32,429 nt of DNA from UBA11512 sp964623895 (GTDB lineage Bacteria > Bacillota > Clostridia > Oscillospirales > CAG-272): positions 1 to 32,429 of the forward strand of contig CAZUWA010000016.1 in assembly GCA_964623895.1 (NCBI GenBank), written 5' to 3'. Position numbers and translations under genes: made by a program. The notes beneath the pieces are model-generated. The model had not been told where the DNA came from, did not search any database, and saw nothing but the letters and a program-made list of their open reading frames with translations. This document shows, piece after piece, positions 1 through 6,400 of this stretch. Within the stretch, counting starts at the first letter, position 1, and every line of letters starts with the position of its first letter.

Positions 1-326
1 AGAAAAAGTTGCTGCATAACAAGCCATACGACACTCCGGCTATGATCGGTATCAAATGGCAAATGGACGTGAAAATTCGTTCCGAAAGTTTGTTATTCGG
101 AAAAAACGGTCAAAAATTCTATCAATACACTATGATAAAAGAAGCGTCCGGAAAGCGTTTTATCTATGCTTACGAAGAAAACAGCGGTTATTCCACCATA
201 GACTTTGTAAAACGTGCCATTACTTTCTTTGGGTATGCTCCAAAGACGATTCAGACCGACACCGGAGCAGAATTTACCCATTTCACAAGAACTAAGCGCA
301 CACATCCTGAAAGCCCCGGTATTTGA
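1..326 (+). pseudogene. IS transposase remnant (DDE integrase core, both ends missing)
   Basis: The frame is open from the window edge and reads KKPYDTP... KWQMDVK ... GQKFYQYTMIKEASGKRFIYAYEE ... QTDTGAEFT. This matches the rve/DDE integrase core of IS481/IS3-like transposases: the first Asp is in QMDVK and the second in QTDTG. Soon after the second Asp, at KRTHP, similarity stops and the frame ends at 324-326. The last catalytic Glu and the usual RPRTPRHNGKVERSH-type block are missing. From 337 to 432 another frame (begins EFNERQQKR, stop at 430-432) is open for about 31 codons; it may be a C-terminal fragment, but I cannot assign it. No terminal inverted repeat is recognisable. It is most likely a dead, 3'-deleted element; the 5' part lies outside the window. 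Confidence 0.7.
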
Positions 327-456
327 TCGTGCGTGAGAGTTCAACGAGCGTCAGCAAAAGCGCTTAACAAAACTCGTTACTTTATTTCTTGACTTTTTGG
401 GTCTTATATCATTGACAAAACTACATAATTGATGAGGGTGTAATTTAGGGAAAACC

Positions 457-485
457 TTGACAAGTAAATGTGTTTGTGCTATACT
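457..485 (+). promoter_or_regulatory. sigma-A-type promoter of nagA
   Basis: TTGACA at 457-462, a 17-bp spacer and TATACT at 480-485. This places transcription start near 492 and rules out the in-frame upstream start at 470, which would lie inside the promoter. Confidence 0.85.
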
Positions 486-505
486 GTACCTGTAAAAGTT
501 TGGTC
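473..505 (+). promoter_or_regulatory. Candidate nag operator shared with nagB
   Basis: This 33-bp block covers the -10 box and the region just downstream. It matches 14712-14744 in front of nagB at 26 of 33 positions without gaps, including the shared words TTTGTG, TACC, GTA and TTTG. On the minus strand the block reads ACAGGTACAG, a weak version of the TGGTNTAGA core bound by NagR/DasR-type GntR repressors; the nagB copy fits that core better. The operator role is inferred. Confidence 0.5.
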
Positions 506-532
506 CGGTCATCCGGAGAAAGGATCGTGTTG

Positions 533-1687
533 ATGAAAGGATTCGTAAATTGTAAAGTATATGTAGAAGGACAGGGAATTGTGACTACCTGTATAGGTTT
601 TGAAAACGGAAAGATTGCCTATATCGGCGAAGATGCGCACGGCATTGAAGAGATCGCGAAGATTTCCGACAGTCAGGTCGTTATCCCGGGGTTTATTGAT
701 GAACATATCCACGGCGCAGCAGGTTGTGATGCAATGGACGGAAATATCGAAGCGCTTTCCAAGATCGCAACTGCCATTGCGAGCGAAGGAACGGTCGGTT
801 TTCTTGCCACCACCATGACGCAGTCCCCGGAAAACATTTCGAACGCGATGACTGCTGTGAAGGAGTACATTGAAGACGGACACAAAGAAGGCGCGGAGGT
901 TCTCGGTATCCATCTCGAAGGGCCGTTTATCTCCACCAAACACGTTGGCGCACAGCCGATCGCCTATGTCGTTGCCCCTGATATTGAGACGTTCAAAAAG
1001 TATAATGAGCTTTCCGGCAACAATATCCGCATCGTTTCAATGGCACCCGAAGTAGAAGGCGCTAAGGAATTGATCAACTATATGTCTTCCGTTGGTGTTG
1101 TTGCTTCCGCAGGGCATACCGATGCGACCTGTGGGGATATCGAAAACGCCATTGCCGCAGGACTAAAAAATGTGACACATACCTTCAATGCACAGAAGGC
1201 GCTGCACCACAGAGAGATCGGCACGGTCGGTTCGGCGCTCCTTTTTGACGAACTGAACTGCGAACTGATCTGTGATACGATCCACGTTTCCGTTCCTGCC
1301 ATCAAATTGGTGATCAAGAATAAGCCTCATGACAAACTTACGTTGATTACTGATGCAATGCGTGCAAAGCATATGCCGGACGGCGAATCGGAACTTGGCG
1401 GTCAGTTGGTGATCGTGAAGGGCGAAGAAGCGCGTTTGGTGGACGGCACATTGGCTGGGTCTGTGTTGAAAATGAATAATGCTGTCAGAAATATAGTCAC
1501 TCTTTGCGATGTTTCTCTTACCGATGCGGTGGATTTTGCCACGATCAATCCCGCAACCACTTTGGGCATCGCAGATCGACTCGGGTCGATCAAGGTCGGC
1601 AAGGATGCCAGCATTGCAGTAATTGACGAAAACACCTTTGAGATCGGTATGACGATTAGACAAGGCGCGGTCGTATATACCAAATAA
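533..1687 (+). CDS. nagA: N-acetylglucosamine-6-phosphate deacetylase
   Basis: This cytosolic amidohydrolase removes acetate from N-acetylglucosamine-6-P to give glucosamine-6-P, the substrate of NagB. The 384-aa product has the full set of family motifs: HIH metal site (His58, His60), HLEGPF with metal ligand Glu129, SAGHTD (His195), THTFNA (His216), LHHREIG, and the catalytic Asp274 in LITDAM. ATG 533 follows GGAGAAAGG at about 515-523; GTG 527 is an in-frame alternative. Length is normal for NagA (about 380-395 aa). It is monocistronic, with its own promoter and a strong terminator facing a convergent gene. nagB is not adjacent but lies 13 kb away behind a similar promoter, so co-regulation through a GntR-type repressor is likely. 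Confidence 0.95.
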   Translation: MKGFVNCKVYVEGQGIVTTCIGFENGKIAYIGEDAHGIEEIAKISDSQVVIPGFIDEHIHGAAGCDAMDGNIEALSKIATAIASEGTVGFLATTMTQSPENISNAMTAVKEYIEDGHKEGAEVLGIHLEGPFISTKHVGAQPIAYVVAPDIETFKKYNELSGNNIRIVSMAPEVEGAKELINYMSSVGVVASAGHTDATCGDIENAIAAGLKNVTHTFNAQKALHHREIGTVGSALLFDELNCELICDTIHVSVPAIKLVIKNKPHDKLTLITDAMRAKHMPDGESELGGQLVIVKGEEARLVDGTLAGSVLKMNNAVRNIVTLCDVSLTDAVDFATINPATTLGIADRLGSIKVGKDASIAVIDENTFEIGMTIRQGAVVYTK

Positions 1688-1693
1688 AAAGAG

Positions 1694-1736
1694 AGGATGT
1701 TAAAAAAGTCTGTTTGACTTTTTTAACATCCTTTTT
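1694..1736. terminator. Bidirectional intrinsic terminator between nagA and the convergent lipoprotein gene
   Basis: Perfect 17-bp arms AGGATGTTAAAAAAGTC (1694-1710) and GACTTTTTTAACATCCT (1716-1732) with a TGTTT loop, followed by TTTT on the plus strand and a T-rich tract on the minus strand. It overlaps the stop codon of the minus-strand gene by two bases. A near copy occurs at 20096-20138. Confidence 0.9.
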
Positions 1737-3432
1737 AGTATTTCTTTTTTTCGTAGGTGAAGAGAATAGGGTGGACTGCAACGGCAGTTTCGCTTCCTGC
1801 CAATGTGGAAAGAGTCACCGAGACATAGGGTGTGGGATTATAGCGGCTTGTGCTGGAAAGTTTTCCGCCGCCGGTAATGTTTCCAAACATCTCACCCCAA
1901 CCGCCTTCATAATTTAAATATTCCCTGAAATCGTTGTAGTGATTGTAGGTGTAAAATAGGTACCGTTCGCCAACCTCGGTGATCACACCGTTTTTGCCTG
2001 AACGCGCATAAACGATCCTTGAAGCACCACGCGTGATCTTACTGCCGTTGTTGTATTTTGTCGGTTGGTAACTTGGATCACAGTCATTACCGGTCGTGCC
2101 GATATCCAGCTCATAATAGGTGAGACTGCCCCCGCATCCGGAAATATTCGGCAGTGCGGGTTCGTAGGGATAGCGGGAAGTATCACCGGAAAAGCGACTA
2201 TGGTTCACTCTGAGGTATTCTCCCCAAGGGCTGTCAGAAGGTTTGGTGTTTTTGTCTGGACTGTAATTTGCAGGGATATTGCCGAATGCCATCAGATAAG
2301 CTGCCACCTCTTCAAGCGTGACATATCCACCGCCTTTATAAATCTCATTCACAACTTCGCCGTAAGCATTGACGACATAATAGGTGTTGCCGTCTGCTGA
2401 ATATAAGGCTGCGCTGTTCTTGACGAAAAGCCCGTTTTCCTTTGGACGGTACTCCGAAACAGTCGGTTCTTGGTCTTGCTCTTCGATGGAACCGGACATG
2501 AAACCGTGCTGACTTCTGTAGTATGCGTCAAGATAACTTTCTGCCGGCTGATAGTTTGCGTAAAACTCGGAAGAGGTTATGCCAACATAAGGATCACCGA
2601 TAGGCTCATTCTTGTTTAGAACTATGGTGTTGCTGACGACATTTCCGATCATGCAAACAACGGTCGCTTCACCATCGGTCAGTGCATAGACTTTATTACC
2701 CTCGATTCTGACATTTTTATTGCCGTCAATGACCTTGAAAATGGCAGTTCCGGAGGCGTTGCCGGGTGTTACGACATAAGATAGCGTTGCAAACTCTCCG
2801 ACCGCCAATTTTTCTCTGTCGGTTTGTAGGCAAATCGAGGTTGCCGCAATGTCTTCTCCGTTGTCCAGTACACGCACGGTGATGGGTGCGCTGACTATAT
2901 TTTCTGCGTGTGCCGAAACAGTCACTGTTCCGGATGCCATGCCTGTCAGTTCTCTGCCGTTCAGAGTAGCGCAGTCTTTGCCGTCGATTATCTCAAAAAC
3001 GATCATGTCTTCACTGAGATGTGATAGGGTAGTGACCAATTCAGCATTCAGTGTGACTTTTTCTCCGGTAGTGATCTCGTTTTTCGGAGAAGAGATCGTT
3101 AAAGTGCCGAAACCGGCAGAGCTTTCAATGACTTTGACCTTGACACTGTCGACTGCGTTCCCCACTGTTGCGGTCACGACCGCTTCTCCTTGCTTCAAAC
3201 CGATCAGATAACCTGAATTGCTGATTCTGACACAGTCGTTTGAGACGGTCCAATAAACTTCGTTGTCATTTGCACCAAACAAAAAGTATTGCAGTTTTTC
3301 GACTCCGCCGACCTCTACGGTATAGTATCCGTCACTACTGATGATGGATATCGATTCGGCTGTTTCGGTGGTGCATCCGGCAAGAAAAAGGAATGCGATG
3401 ATGAGCAGTGCAGCCGTGATTTTTTTTATCAT
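1735..3432 (-). CDS. Lipoprotein with Ig-like repeats and a barnase-like ribonuclease domain
   Basis: The 565-aa product has a lipoprotein signal with lipobox LAGC (Cys20), so it should be anchored outside the membrane. Residues about 30-102, 107-188 and 196-273 look like three bacterial Ig-like (Big_2) repeats: each ends in a G.A.VT-type strand. From about 374 the chain aligns with barnase: VAAYLMAFGNIPANY matches VADYLQTYHKLPDNY, then FSGD..., LPNISG..., YYELDIG, TRGASRIVYA and YTYNHYNDF. Equivalents of barnase Glu73, Arg83, Arg87 and His102 are Glu441, Arg468, Arg472 and His498. Two insertions (about 445-465 and 478-492) lengthen loops, and about 55 residues follow the domain. It should be a guanyl-preferring RNase acting outside the cell; that is inferred. 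The start overlaps the upstream stop as ATGA. No barstar-like gene is visible nearby. Confidence 0.7.
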   Translation of the reverse strand: MIKKITAALLIIAFLFLAGCTTETAESISIISSDGYYTVEVGGVEKLQYFLFGANDNEVYWTVSNDCVRISNSGYLIGLKQGEAVVTATVGNAVDSVKVKVIESSAGFGTLTISSPKNEITTGEKVTLNAELVTTLSHLSEDMIVFEIIDGKDCATLNGRELTGMASGTVTVSAHAENIVSAPITVRVLDNGEDIAATSICLQTDREKLAVGEFATLSYVVTPGNASGTAIFKVIDGNKNVRIEGNKVYALTDGEATVVCMIGNVVSNTIVLNKNEPIGDPYVGITSSEFYANYQPAESYLDAYYRSQHGFMSGSIEEQDQEPTVSEYRPKENGLFVKNSAALYSADGNTYYVVNAYGEVVNEIYKGGGYVTLEEVAAYLMAFGNIPANYSPDKNTKPSDSPWGEYLRVNHSRFSGDTSRYPYEPALPNISGCGGSLTYYELDIGTTGNDCDPSYQPTKYNNGSKITRGASRIVYARSGKNGVITEVGERYLFYTYNHYNDFREYLNYEGGWGEMFGNITGGGKLSSTSRYNPTPYVSVTLSTLAGSETAVAVHPILFTYEKKKY

Positions 3433-3947
3433 GATGTCTCCTGTGTTTTCAACATTTTAACTCGTTCTTTGTAGTCGGGCATATATCTTTCGATCAATTT
3501 GTAAAAGCGTGCGCTATGATCCGGATGCTTTAAATGTGCCAATTCATGAAGCACCACATAGTCTATGGCAGGTTCCGGATAGAGAATCAAATAGCAGGAG
3601 AAATTGATGTTTCCTGTTGTACTGCAAGACCCAAATCTTGTCTTGGCAACAGTAATACCAATCTTTTGAGGAATCAACCCGGTGATCTTTGACCACGTTG
3701 CGACTTTTTTGAAAAGAATTTCCTCTGCTTTCCTCGTAAGAATTGCGATCGTTTGCGGATCGGTCGGCTGGGGCGCTTTCCCTTTTTGTTTTTCAACGGT
3801 GCGGGCAATCCAATTGCTCTTTTTATCGATAAACTGCTCGATCATCCTTTTTTCGATGAAATACGGTGCTCTGACCACCACAGCGCCGCCCGGTTGTACG
3901 GTAATCGATATCGTTTTTCTGTTGCTGTATACGATGCGGTAGTTCAT
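3429..3947 (-). CDS. YgjP-type M48-like metallopeptidase domain protein
   Basis: A 172-aa protein of the YgjP/DUF45 family, a zinc metallopeptidase-like group of unsettled substrate. The C-terminal half carries HELAH (His134, Glu135, His138) followed by HPDHS, where His144 is the likely third ligand. The upstream block TRFGSCSTTGNINFS is typical of the family. No signal peptide is seen, so it is probably cytosolic. The start is uncertain: ATG 3947 is used here, but GTG 3953 would give a GTGA overlap with the upstream gene and two more residues. Its stop overlaps the next start (ATGA at 3429-3432), so translation is probably coupled to the Ig/RNase lipoprotein. Length is somewhat short of the usual 220-240 aa, at the N-terminal side. 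Confidence 0.82.
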   Translation of the reverse strand: MNYRIVYSNRKTISITVQPGGAVVVRAPYFIEKRMIEQFIDKKSNWIARTVEKQKGKAPQPTDPQTIAILTRKAEEILFKKVATWSKITGLIPQKIGITVAKTRFGSCSTTGNINFSCYLILYPEPAIDYVVLHELAHLKHPDHSARFYKLIERYMPDYKERVKMLKTQETS

Positions 3948-3949
3948 AT

Positions 3950-4603
3950 TCACAGCAGTTTCGCTTTCAGCAACAAAGGTCTGATCCGATAGGCATAAAA
4001 GGGGCGCAGTTTGTCGTACAGCAAGTCACAAAGAAAAGTCAAGATCGGTGCAAAAATAAGATAAATGCCAACCATTATCCACTGCAGACGATTGATCCCG
4101 AATAACACTTTCTCATTGATCCACAAAGCAAATTCCGGCACTTCCTCCCCAATAAATATTGGGAATTCTTCCAAGAGACTTGCAAAATCCATCTCCCCGA
4201 CAAACATTTTGAAGAAGAGCAGGAGCATTACCGCAAAGCCGACGATCGTCAACCCTGCTTTCGGTAGAAATGCCAGAAAGCGATTTTTGATCTTGCAATC
4301 GATCAAATGCTTGGCGATGGGAAACCAACCAAATACAAGGGTATAGCAGATGACGCCGCTGTTAGTCGGCATTAGGATAAAGGAAAGTAGTGCCGTACCC
4401 AGATAAATACAGACGGCAAAGAGCGGTTGGTATTCGAGAAGCATAATGTATACCAACATAGATGCCAGACATGCAACCGTCAGATCTGCCACCTCCAATA
4501 GGTAGGCGATCGCCAAAATGACGACCGATAATGCGATCATTACACCACCTCTTGCTACGGATGAGGCGGAAAATCCGCTTTTTTGTTGTTTGCGTTTTGC
4601 CAT
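3950..4603 (-). CDS. Multi-pass membrane protein of unknown function
   Basis: The 217-aa product begins with a basic stretch (MAKRKQQKSG) and has about five or six hydrophobic segments, including VMIALSVVILAIAYLLEVA, ACLASMLVYIMLL, AVCIYLGTALLSFILM, AGLTIVGFAVMLLLFFKMFV and WIMVGIYLIFAPILTFLCDLLY. The overall plan recalls the small integral membrane (S-component-like) proteins of ECF transporters, but no binding motif is seen and no name is justified. ATG 4603 is chosen because GAGG sits 8 nt upstream and because the longer in-frame start at 4666 would run 55 bp into the J-domain gene. It lies 8 bp after that gene and abuts the peptidase gene, so it is part of the minus-strand operon. Confidence 0.75.
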   Translation of the reverse strand: MAKRKQQKSGFSASSVARGGVMIALSVVILAIAYLLEVADLTVACLASMLVYIMLLEYQPLFAVCIYLGTALLSFILMPTNSGVICYTLVFGWFPIAKHLIDCKIKNRFLAFLPKAGLTIVGFAVMLLLFFKMFVGEMDFASLLEEFPIFIGEEVPEFALWINEKVLFGINRLQWIMVGIYLIFAPILTFLCDLLYDKLRPFYAYRIRPLLLKAKLL

Positions 4604-4611
4604 AATACGCC

Positions 4612-5217
4612 TCAACAACAGTGAAACAGGTCGCCGCCCATGCATTTGCAACAACAATTTAAACACAGTAGTCCCTGACAGCAGGAAAGGCAGTTGTTCA
4701 TGGTGTGCATACCGCTAGTGTTGCGCTGTTGCTGTTCATTTCGCGCGGAGCGGATCTGATCGAGTGCGGTGCGATATTCTTGATTGGTCGGATCAAGGTA
4801 GCAAGCGGTCTCAAAGGAGCGCTGGGCGTCATAATAATAGCCTTTTCTGAGATAAACACAGCCCTTCAAGAAATTCCACTCAGCTCCTCTGTCCGAGACG
4901 GAAAAAATATCCAAAAGCGTTTCTGCGCGCAGAATATCTCCGTTGTTGATGAATCTTCGAACGCGCGCATAGGTTTCCTTTTCATCAAATGTGCCGCCAT
5001 ATCCATAGTCACTTTCGGCAGACGGATCGGAGCGCATTTTTTGGATCTGCTCGTAGGCAGCGTTGATCTCCTTCATTTTTTCCTCGGCAATTTTTGCCAT
5101 CGGATCGTTTACATAATTATCGGGGTGATACTTTTTGGCAAGGGCACGGTATGCTTGCTTGATTTCGTCGTCGGTGGCAGTCCGGGCAATGCCCAACACC
5201 TCATAGGGATCTTTCAT
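4612..5217 (-). CDS. J-domain protein with TPR-like middle and Cys-rich tail
   Basis: The 201-aa product starts with a J domain (residues 2-65; YEVLGI, KKYHPDN with the HPD triad at 31-33), which would stimulate a DnaK-type chaperone. Residues about 82-155 look like two TPR-type helix pairs (GDILRAETLLD..., GYYYDAQRSFETACYLDP). The last 26 residues (176-201) hold ten cysteines in pairs and triplets, a likely metal-binding or membrane-associated patch. There is no Gly/Phe region and no DnaJ zinc finger or C-terminal domain, so this is a type III (DnaJC-like) protein, not the housekeeping DnaJ. Start ATG 5217 overlaps the stop of the DUF5685 gene (ATGA). J-domain genes commonly accompany DUF5685 genes in Clostridia, as here. 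Confidence 0.85.
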   Translation of the reverse strand: MKDPYEVLGIARTATDDEIKQAYRALAKKYHPDNYVNDPMAKIAEEKMKEINAAYEQIQKMRSDPSAESDYGYGGTFDEKETYARVRRFINNGDILRAETLLDIFSVSDRGAEWNFLKGCVYLRKGYYYDAQRSFETACYLDPTNQEYRTALDQIRSARNEQQQRNTSGMHTMNNCLSCCQGLLCLNCCCKCMGGDLFHCC

Positions 5218-6059
5218 TCTTTTAAATTGCCTCTCTTCCGGTAAATGACTTCTGTTGCCACGCTGTCCAGTCCTTCAAAAAGAATATTTTTGAGGATCGC
5301 ACGATAGCCCGCGTCATAGATCGGTAGGCGATCGAGCATGGCGTCCGCCTTGTCTGTGCGGATATCCAATGCGTATTTTAAGTCTTCTTTGTTCAGTGCT
5401 TCTCCTTTAAAAGGATTGAATCGCCCTTTTTTGCAGTCATCCTGCAGATCATCTGCGGCATCCAAAAGATAGATGTATTCTCCGATCTGTTGTGCGATCT
5501 CTGCAAGGGCGTATTCGGCAAGTTCGTCTCCGATACCGTGACAGGCGAGAATGGAGAGCATCTTTCCGGAAAGAATTGCCAATTCTTCCGGGTGCGCCCC
5601 CTCTTGTTCGGCGGCTGTCAGATCATTAAAAGCATTTGTGACTGTATTGACGGGAAGGTCGGTTATTTTTTTTGCTTTCTTCAAAGAATACTTGCAGTAA
5701 GGTAGGGCGATGCGGTAGGGAAGTCCCTCAAAGAACGGTTCGTCTGCAATATTGTCCTGTACTTTCAAATATTGCAGCAGAGCAGCGCATCCGGCGGCGT
5801 AACGAAGTTCTTTGTTTTCTACTGCCACATATTCCGCGGTGGTGTGAAAGCAACTTGATCGCTTTTTGAATTCAGTAGGCAATTTTTCGCATTCTGCACG
5901 CAAAAGATAGAGAAAGACGAAGTCATAGGAAAGTGTCAACGCAGAAAAATGCCCGGTATGCCGTCGCTCGGTACGGCAAAGACCGCAGTAGAGTGCGTTA
6001 TAAAGTGTGTACTCTTTTACTCTCAATTCTTCATTTTTCGGCTTGATGTATCCAAACAT
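5214..6059 (-). CDS. DUF5685 family protein
   Basis: The 281-aa product is recognisable by its start MFGYIKPKNEELRVKEY and by YNALYCGLC (Cys25, Cys28), LTLSYDFVF and the acidic LLDAADDLQDDCKKGRFNPF block at about 198-217, all typical of DUF5685. Function is unknown. The protein looks all-helical, and the last block resembles the second aspartate-rich motif of squalene/phytoene synthases (D...D followed by GR), which may hint at an isoprenoid-synthase-like fold; that is my inference. ATG 6059 is preceded by GGAGGAAGCGTT, an excellent ribosome site; an in-frame start at 6191 lies upstream of the promoter and is rejected. It is the first gene of the minus-strand operon. Confidence 0.85.
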   Translation of the reverse strand: MFGYIKPKNEELRVKEYTLYNALYCGLCRTERRHTGHFSALTLSYDFVFLYLLRAECEKLPTEFKKRSSCFHTTAEYVAVENKELRYAAGCAALLQYLKVQDNIADEPFFEGLPYRIALPYCKYSLKKAKKITDLPVNTVTNAFNDLTAAEQEGAHPEELAILSGKMLSILACHGIGDELAEYALAEIAQQIGEYIYLLDAADDLQDDCKKGRFNPFKGEALNKEDLKYALDIRTDKADAMLDRLPIYDAGYRAILKNILFEGLDSVATEVIYRKRGNLKE

Positions 6060-6090
6060 AACGCTTCCTCCTGTTGACCACAACATACAT

Positions 6091-6119
6091 ATTATACACG
6101 ATATTTCAAAAAATGTAAA
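6091..6119 (-). promoter_or_regulatory. Promoter of the DUF5685-to-lipoprotein operon
   Basis: Read on the minus strand: TTTACA (6119-6114), 17-bp spacer, perfect TATAAT (6096-6091). It lies 32 bp from ATG 6059 and is the only good promoter seen for the five genes that follow. Confidence 0.85.
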
Positions 6120-6211
6120 GAGTGTTTTTTGGAAGTTTGGAGTTTCCTGTAAAAAAGTGACTTTCGGTCGGAATTTGCAGGTGGAAAGCAAGATTGTTTG
6201 GAAGAAAATTC

Positions 6212-6240
6212 TTGATTTTTACTAAAATATATGATATACT
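6212..6240 (+). promoter_or_regulatory. Promoter of the rlmN-prpC-prkC-lepA-hemW cluster
   Basis: TTGATT at 6212-6217, 17-bp spacer, TATACT at 6235-6240. Transcription would begin near 6247, leaving a leader of about 150 nt before rlmN. It is divergent from the minus-strand promoter at 6091-6119, with roughly 90 bp between the two -35 boxes. Confidence 0.75.
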
Positions 6241-6263
6241 TACTTTGTATATTTGTAAGTATA
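6235..6263 (+). repeat. Inverted repeat over the -10 box and start region (possible operator)
   Basis: Perfect 9-bp arms TATACTTAC (6235-6243) and GTAAGTATA (6255-6263) with 11 bp between. The left arm contains the -10 box. A further TACTT follows at 6269-6273, giving three AAGTA/TACTT units. A repressor bound here would block the promoter; at RNA level the loop is too A/T-rich to be a terminator. Confidence 0.5.
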
Positions 6264-6290
6264 TTGAGTACTTGGGAATATTACAAAAAC

Positions 6291-6358
6291 GCAGGTAATC
6301 GTATAGTAAGGAGTGCGCCGCTTTGGCGGAGGTCACGGTGCGAATCCGTGTGCCTGCA
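6291..6358 (+). ncRNA. tRNA-like cloverleaf in the rlmN leader
   Basis: The 68 nt fold into four helices in tRNA order. Acceptor: GCAGGTA (6291-6297) with TGCCTGC (6351-6357), one G-T pair. D-type arm: CGTA (6300-6303) with TGCG (6314-6317), 10-nt loop containing GG. Middle hairpin: CCGC-TTTG-GCGG (6318-6329), only 4 bp and 4 nt, where a tRNA has 5 bp and 7 nt. Variable AGGT (6330-6333). T arm: CACGG (6334-6338), loop TGCGAAT (6339-6345), CCGTG (6346-6350), directly joined to the acceptor strand exactly as in tRNA. No decoding anticodon loop exists and no CCA is encoded. The T-loop has G where tRNA has U55. It could be a decayed tRNA or a regulatory tRNA mimic. Confidence 0.55.
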
Positions 6359-6400
6359 TACTATTGGCAAAGAGGCGAAGCGAGTGGCGGAGGAAAGAAG

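Noticed and set aside
470..532. Longer nagA reading frame from 470
   Set aside because: It would start inside the promoter (TTGACA 457-462, TATACT 480-485); ATG 533 has a proper ribosome site and matches the family start.
1735..6059. Toxin-antitoxin (barnase/barstar) module
   Set aside because: The RNase has a lipoprotein signal and none of the neighbouring proteins resembles barstar; the YgjP-type protein has an intact HEXXH and is a separate enzyme family.
6291..6358. Ordinary functional tRNA gene
   Set aside because: The middle hairpin has only a 4-bp stem and 4-nt loop, so no anticodon loop exists; no CCA end is encoded; position 8 is not T.
6323..6400. Longer rlmN frame through the leader
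   Set aside because: The added residues are not like RlmN and are encoded by the tRNA-like element; GGAGG before ATG 6401 decides the start.
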